Shown here: positions 61,101-64,000 of the stretch, one piece after another
How the letters are laid out: each line of letters opens with the position of its first letter
Numbering within the stretch: the first letter of the stretch is position 1
Assembly: GCA_900544685.1 (NCBI GenBank)
Contig: UQWA01000010.1
Location: forward strand, 1-64,000
DNA from: an uncultured Lachnospiraceae bacterium
Lineage (GTDB): Bacteria; Bacillota; Clostridia; Lachnospirales; Lachnospiraceae
Direction: 5' to 3'
DNA length: 64,000 nucleotides
Notes under the pieces: generated by a model
Told to the model about the DNA's origin: nothing
What the model saw: only the letters and a program-made list of their open reading frames with translations
Database searches by the model: none
Program-made: the position numbers and the translations under genes

Positions 61101-61549
61101 GAAAAGACACCGAGTCAGCAGAAGCGATATCGGCAGAACTTTTGAAGGAATTAAAGCTGACTGGACTGGTAAGTTCAGATAAGAAGGTTTACCGGGAAAT
61201 GGATCAGTATTTTGCAGGAACATCGGACGTAATTCCGGTAGCTGAAAACAAGGACGGAACCCTGTCCAAACGTTCCAAAGCCGTAAAAAAAGAGCAGTTC
61301 CATACGCTGTCTTCCTTTGTACAGGAAAAGATGAAGAAATTGGGCAGAAGAATGCTGGACGGAGAGATTGCAGCCGTTCCCTTTGAAAGAAAAATGCAGA
61401 CGGGATGTGATTACTGTATTTACCGGTCCATCTGCAGAATGGATCCGAAGCTGCCGGGTACGCATTACCGGAGACTGAAAGAGTATTCAGAAGAAATGAT
61501 ATGGAAGAAAATGGAGAATCAGGAAGATGGCAACGAACTGGACCAGTGA
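58121..61549 (+). CDS. addB: ATP-dependent helicase/deoxyribonuclease subunit B
   Basis: AddB subunit of the RecBCD-like AddAB enzyme, which resects double-strand breaks for recombination and recognises Chi. The 1142-residue product has Walker A GNSGSGKS (8-15) and a C-terminal nuclease domain with VIDYKSG. The four cysteines of its iron-sulfur cluster are C776, C1096, C1099 and C1105, the same spacing as in B. subtilis AddB. AGGAGG precedes the start. It overlaps addA by 23 bases. Confidence 0.95.
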   Translation: MSLQLILGNSGSGKSYELYKHIITASVQSPGTRFLVIVPEQFTMQTQKELVRLHPRKGILNIDILSFQRLAHRIFEEVGADRRTVLEDTGKTLMLRRAATRHREELRVLKGNLNKKGYLAQIKSLISEFAQYDIDQEKMNQMLEVSKERPQLYYKLQDLDILYRGFEEELAGKYITAEETLEALCQVAGQSEILKDSVIVLDGFTGFTPIQHKLLRELLVLAKEVYVTVTIDTAEDYLRIYGEHELFYLSKKTIRSLSHMAQECGCEIREPWILENKVQPRFCRSRELAHLEKNIFRTKRKVYREKINGDISVHTAASPAQESHYVARTIRSLVKNGYRYSQIAIITGDLAAYADELPHVFQEYDIPIFMDSRRAVFSNPYIELLRAVLDLAGKDQMLPGIFRILRTGMCGLAAEDVDILENYTLAAGMKSHGRWKKEFDWIPEGFTMEQCEKCEEMRRQIMETLEENRKILRSSKTTVREKTTALYQLGCVYKVQTQLEQYASFFEEKGELDMQKEYEQVYQLVMDLFDKMVELLGEEKMTLAEYTELLETGFEELRVGIIPPSMDRVQVGDIERTRLKDIRALFFMGLNDGWVPGSGNGGGMLSQMERETLEKSRVELAPTARQESYIQKFYLYQNLTKPSEKLYLSYCKGTSDGSAMRPSYVIRMVTRLFPEIQVKDEDYTENLLKRAVTTRSGITLMAEGLQNIRETSPSAAWMELYQWYRKQENWQEQTEDLVHAAFLRFDESGIGKAAASKLYGEILSNSVSRLEKFASCAFAHFLQYGLQLKERQEYEFHPVDMGSVTHRIIELFSRKVELEEGSWEGLTEETRNRLIDECVDQVAEEYGHQILHSSARNEFMIERLRRILRRTAWALQKQILAGSFRPAGYEVSFTQVADLDAVNIALSEEEKMRLKGKIDRIDICEKDGEVYIKVIDYKSGNKSFDLVALYYGLQLQLVVYLNAAVEMEQRIHKEKEIIPAGIFYYHVKDPMLTGKDTESAEAISAELLKELKLTGLVSSDKKVYREMDQYFAGTSDVIPVAENKDGTLSKRSKAVKKEQFHTLSSFVQEKMKKLGRRMLDGEIAAVPFERKMQTGCDYCIYRSICRMDPKLPGTHYRRLKEYSEEMIWKKMENQEDGNELDQ

Positions 61550-64000
61550 ACAAAAAACAGTCATTGATTTGAGAGACTGTAATATATTGGTATCGGCTGC
61601 TGCGGGATCAGGGAAAACCGCGGTACTGGTAGAGCGGATTCTGTCACTGCTTATGGATGAGCGGCATCCGGCTGAAATTGACCGTATGCTGATTGTGACC
61701 TTTACCAATGCGGCAGCAGGAGAGATGCGTGACCGTATCCGGGAACGTCTGGAGGAAAAGCTGGAAGAAGAACTGGAACCTGAAATGATGGAGCATCTGC
61801 AAAGACAGAGCGCATTGCTTCAGAATGCACAGATCTCCACCATCCACAGCTTCTGCCAGTATGTGATCCGCAATTATTTTCATACCATCGATCTGGACCC
61901 GGATTTTCGGATTGCAGATGACGGAGAACAGAAGCTTTTGCAAAGTGATGTGCTGGAACAGCTTCTGGAAGAAAAGTATGCAGAAAAATCAGAAGCTTTT
62001 CTCTATATGGTGGAATCCATTGCCACTGGGCGAGATGACAGGGTACTGGAAAGCACCGTATTGCAGTTATATCATTTCTCTATGAGTTTTCCATGGCCAC
62101 AGGAGTGGCTGGATCAGTGCCGCAGGGAATATGAGGCAGAGAATGTGGAAGTTTTTCTGGATATGCCATGGATTGGGGAACTGGTGAAGGTAGCAAAGGT
62201 GCAGATCGGGGATCTTGAGCAGATGACCAGACGGGCACTGGAACTCTGCCAGGAAGAACATGGACCTTATATGTATGAAGAAGCACTGCTAAGTGATCTG
62301 GATATGCTGGAACAGCTGCAGACACCGGAGACTTACCGGGAACTGGGAAATGCGGTGCGAAGCATGGGAAAATGGAAAACCCTTTCTGCCAAAAGAGATG
62401 AGCAGGTGGATCCGCAGATCCGGGATACAGTGAAGGGAATACGGGAAGAAGTAAAGAAAAATCTCACCAAAATTCGAGATACTTACTTTTATGCACCGCC
62501 GGAAGCACTGTATGAGCAGATGAAACGCTGCCGTCCCATGATGGAACAGTTGCTGGATCTGACAAAAGAGTTTGCGGATTGTTATACACAGGAAAAACGA
62601 AAACGGAATCTCTGTGATTTTAACGACCTGGAGCATCTGGCATTGCAGATTCTGATGGAGCGTAAAGAGGGAACCTGTACGCGTACTCAGGCGGCAAGAG
62701 ATCTGGCAGATTATTATCAGCACATTATGATTGACGAATATCAGGACAGTAATCTGGTTCAGGAGATGATTCTGACAGGGATCTGTGGAGAGCCAGAGGG
62801 TATCCATAATCTTTTTATGGTAGGAGATGTAAAACAGAGTATTTACCGTTTCCGTCTGGCAAGACCGGAACTGTTTATGGAAAAATATGAGATCTATGAT
62901 CTGCAGGAAGGCAGCAATCGAAGAATTGACCTTCATAAAAATTTCCGAAGCCGTGCTCAGGTACTGGAGAGCACCAATGAAGTATTTGATAAAATTATGG
63001 ATCGGGATCTGGGAAAAGTAGCCTATGATGAGGCGGCAAGGCTGTATCCGGGAGCTGTTTTTGAAGAGACACCTGATCCAGACAGCTACGGAAGTGAAAT
63101 GCTGCTGCTGGATCTGGCGGATAACGAGGAATCCGAAGAAACAGACAGAGAACTGGAAGCTCGCATGATTGGCAGGCGAATTTTGGAACTGATGCAGATA
63201 CAGAAAGTCTGGGATAAAAATGAGAAGTCCTATCGACCGATACAGTTTGGAGATATTGTGATACTGCTGCGTACAGTGACCGGCTGGGCAGAGGATTTTG
63301 CAAGGGTACTGGAAAATATGGGAATTCCGGTGTTTGCTGGAGCCAGAAGCGGTTATTTTTCAGCACCAGAGGTACAAACCGTGCTGGCACTTCTGAAGGT
63401 GATCGATAATCCATGTCAGGATATTCCGTTAACATCGGTACTGTATTCCCCGATTGGAAAAAAGACGCCGCAGCAGCTCGCAGAATTGAAAAGCAGGAGT
63501 GAAGGAAAAAATTTTTATCAGCTATGCATGGAATCAGAGGAACTTCGACCTTTTTTTGCTATGTTGGAACAGTTTCGAAAAAAGGCGGTGTATACACCGA
63601 TGCAGGAACTATTGTGGGAGATACTGGATGAAACCGGATATCTGGACTATGTGACAGCTATGCCGGGCGGCAGACAGCGGCGCGCCAATCTGGATATGCT
63701 GGTGGAAAAGGCAGCCGCATATGAAGCGGGTAGTTATCATGGGCTGTATCATTTTGTACGTTATATTGAAAACCTTCATAAGTATGAGATTGATTTTGGA
63801 GAAGCCATGTCCGGTGGGGAAGAAAGCCATATGGTGCGGATTATGAGCATCCATAAAAGCAAGGGACTGGAATTTCCGGTGGTGTTTGTGGCAGGAATGG
63901 GGAAGAATCTGAATCAGACAGATTCCACCTCACAGTTTGTGACACATATGGATCTGGGAATCGGCTGCGATGATGTAGATCCGGTTTTGCGTGTCATCGG
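61527..64000 (+). CDS. addA: ATP-dependent helicase/nuclease subunit A (partial, runs off window)
   Basis: First 824 codons of AddA, the UvrD-like 3'-5' helicase and nuclease partner of AddB. Walker A is AAAGSGKT (24-31), motif Ia near VTFTNAAAGEMRDRI, Walker B IDEYQDSN (near 405), and GDVKQSIYRFRLARPELF follows. Near the edge, the helicase motif MSIHKSKGLEFPVVFVAG (about 773-790) is present. The C-terminal nuclease domain lies beyond 64000. AGGAAG precedes the ATG at 61527, inside the addB end. Confidence 0.95.
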   Translation, partial: MATNWTSEQKTVIDLRDCNILVSAAAGSGKTAVLVERILSLLMDERHPAEIDRMLIVTFTNAAAGEMRDRIRERLEEKLEEELEPEMMEHLQRQSALLQNAQISTIHSFCQYVIRNYFHTIDLDPDFRIADDGEQKLLQSDVLEQLLEEKYAEKSEAFLYMVESIATGRDDRVLESTVLQLYHFSMSFPWPQEWLDQCRREYEAENVEVFLDMPWIGELVKVAKVQIGDLEQMTRRALELCQEEHGPYMYEEALLSDLDMLEQLQTPETYRELGNAVRSMGKWKTLSAKRDEQVDPQIRDTVKGIREEVKKNLTKIRDTYFYAPPEALYEQMKRCRPMMEQLLDLTKEFADCYTQEKRKRNLCDFNDLEHLALQILMERKEGTCTRTQAARDLADYYQHIMIDEYQDSNLVQEMILTGICGEPEGIHNLFMVGDVKQSIYRFRLARPELFMEKYEIYDLQEGSNRRIDLHKNFRSRAQVLESTNEVFDKIMDRDLGKVAYDEAARLYPGAVFEETPDPDSYGSEMLLLDLADNEESEETDRELEARMIGRRILELMQIQKVWDKNEKSYRPIQFGDIVILLRTVTGWAEDFARVLENMGIPVFAGARSGYFSAPEVQTVLALLKVIDNPCQDIPLTSVLYSPIGKKTPQQLAELKSRSEGKNFYQLCMESEELRPFFAMLEQFRKKAVYTPMQELLWEILDETGYLDYVTAMPGGRQRRANLDMLVEKAAAYEAGSYHGLYHFVRYIENLHKYEIDFGEAMSGGEESHMVRIMSIHKSKGLEFPVVFVAGMGKNLNQTDSTSQFVTHMDLGIGCDDVDPVLRVI

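Overview
The window is a gene-dense chromosomal segment of a low-to-mid GC Gram-positive anaerobe, most likely a Lachnospiraceae member (class Clostridia). The evidence is A/G-rich AGGAGG-type ribosome binding sites, T-box leaders, Sec proteins without an outer-membrane gene set, AddAB instead of RecBCD, a MetQ/MetNI and EcfAA'T complement, and the pyrH-frr-uppS-cdsA-dxr-rseP order typical of Firmicutes. The genus cannot be fixed from sequence alone. No tRNA, rRNA, CRISPR array, prophage or transposase gene was seen. Most of the window is housekeeping. The accessory-looking parts are a small surface-polymer locus and three large intergenic palindromic elements.

Layout. 1-4.4 kb: thiC (thiamine pyrimidine synthesis), then ppk and an HD phosphohydrolase behind a Pho-box-like promoter. 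4.4-8.7 kb: a secreted YARHG protein, then an isoleucine-type T-box controlling a BASS-family transporter and ilvC, with a convergent TetR regulator whose 3' end contains the ilvC terminator. 8.9-12.9 kb: ftsH and an MMPL/RND exporter. 13.0-16.0 kb: feoA-feoA-feoB plus a 49-residue Cys-rich FeoB-associated membrane peptide, behind a promoter that shares a motif with the promoter of a DtxR-type repressor at 22 kb. 16.1-21.8 kb: flippase, xpt, CapK-like adenylating enzyme, GT2 and ATP-grasp ligase, a compact surface-glycan or lipid-modification locus. 22-24 kb: EamA exporter overlapping tail-to-tail with a membrane-anchored protein that looks like a solute-binding fold.

24.1-29.3 kb: pyrH-frr-uppS-cdsA-dxr-rseP. 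29.4-35.1 kb: CYTH protein, MATE exporter, ABC exporter, Ogt-type methyltransferase, cyclophilin, GNAT. 35.1-39.5 kb: metQ-metN-metI (methionine ABC importer) with a structured but unrecognised leader, followed by malQ. 39.5-43.4 kb: ecfA1-ecfA2-ecfT-truA and a convergent second CYTH protein. 43.5-53.0 kb: DJ-1 protein, a 261-bp palindrome, then the protein-quality-control block tig-clpP-clpX-lon-engB, a second palindrome, and pepF. 53.1-64.0 kb: a small Nif11-like protein, an FGGY sugar kinase, a valine T-box, a third hairpin-rich element and valS, then addB and the start of addA, which runs off the window.

The most unusual signals are: (i) three unrelated-looking intergenic fold-back elements, one of them sitting between the valS T-box terminator and the valS start; (ii) the Ile T-box linking a BASS transporter to ilvC; (iii) a MetQ homologue with no lipobox cysteine, expressed from a hairpin-containing leader that is neither S-box nor T-box; (iv) the CapK/GT2/ATP-grasp/flippase locus; (v) several cases where regulatory elements and coding ends share the same DNA.
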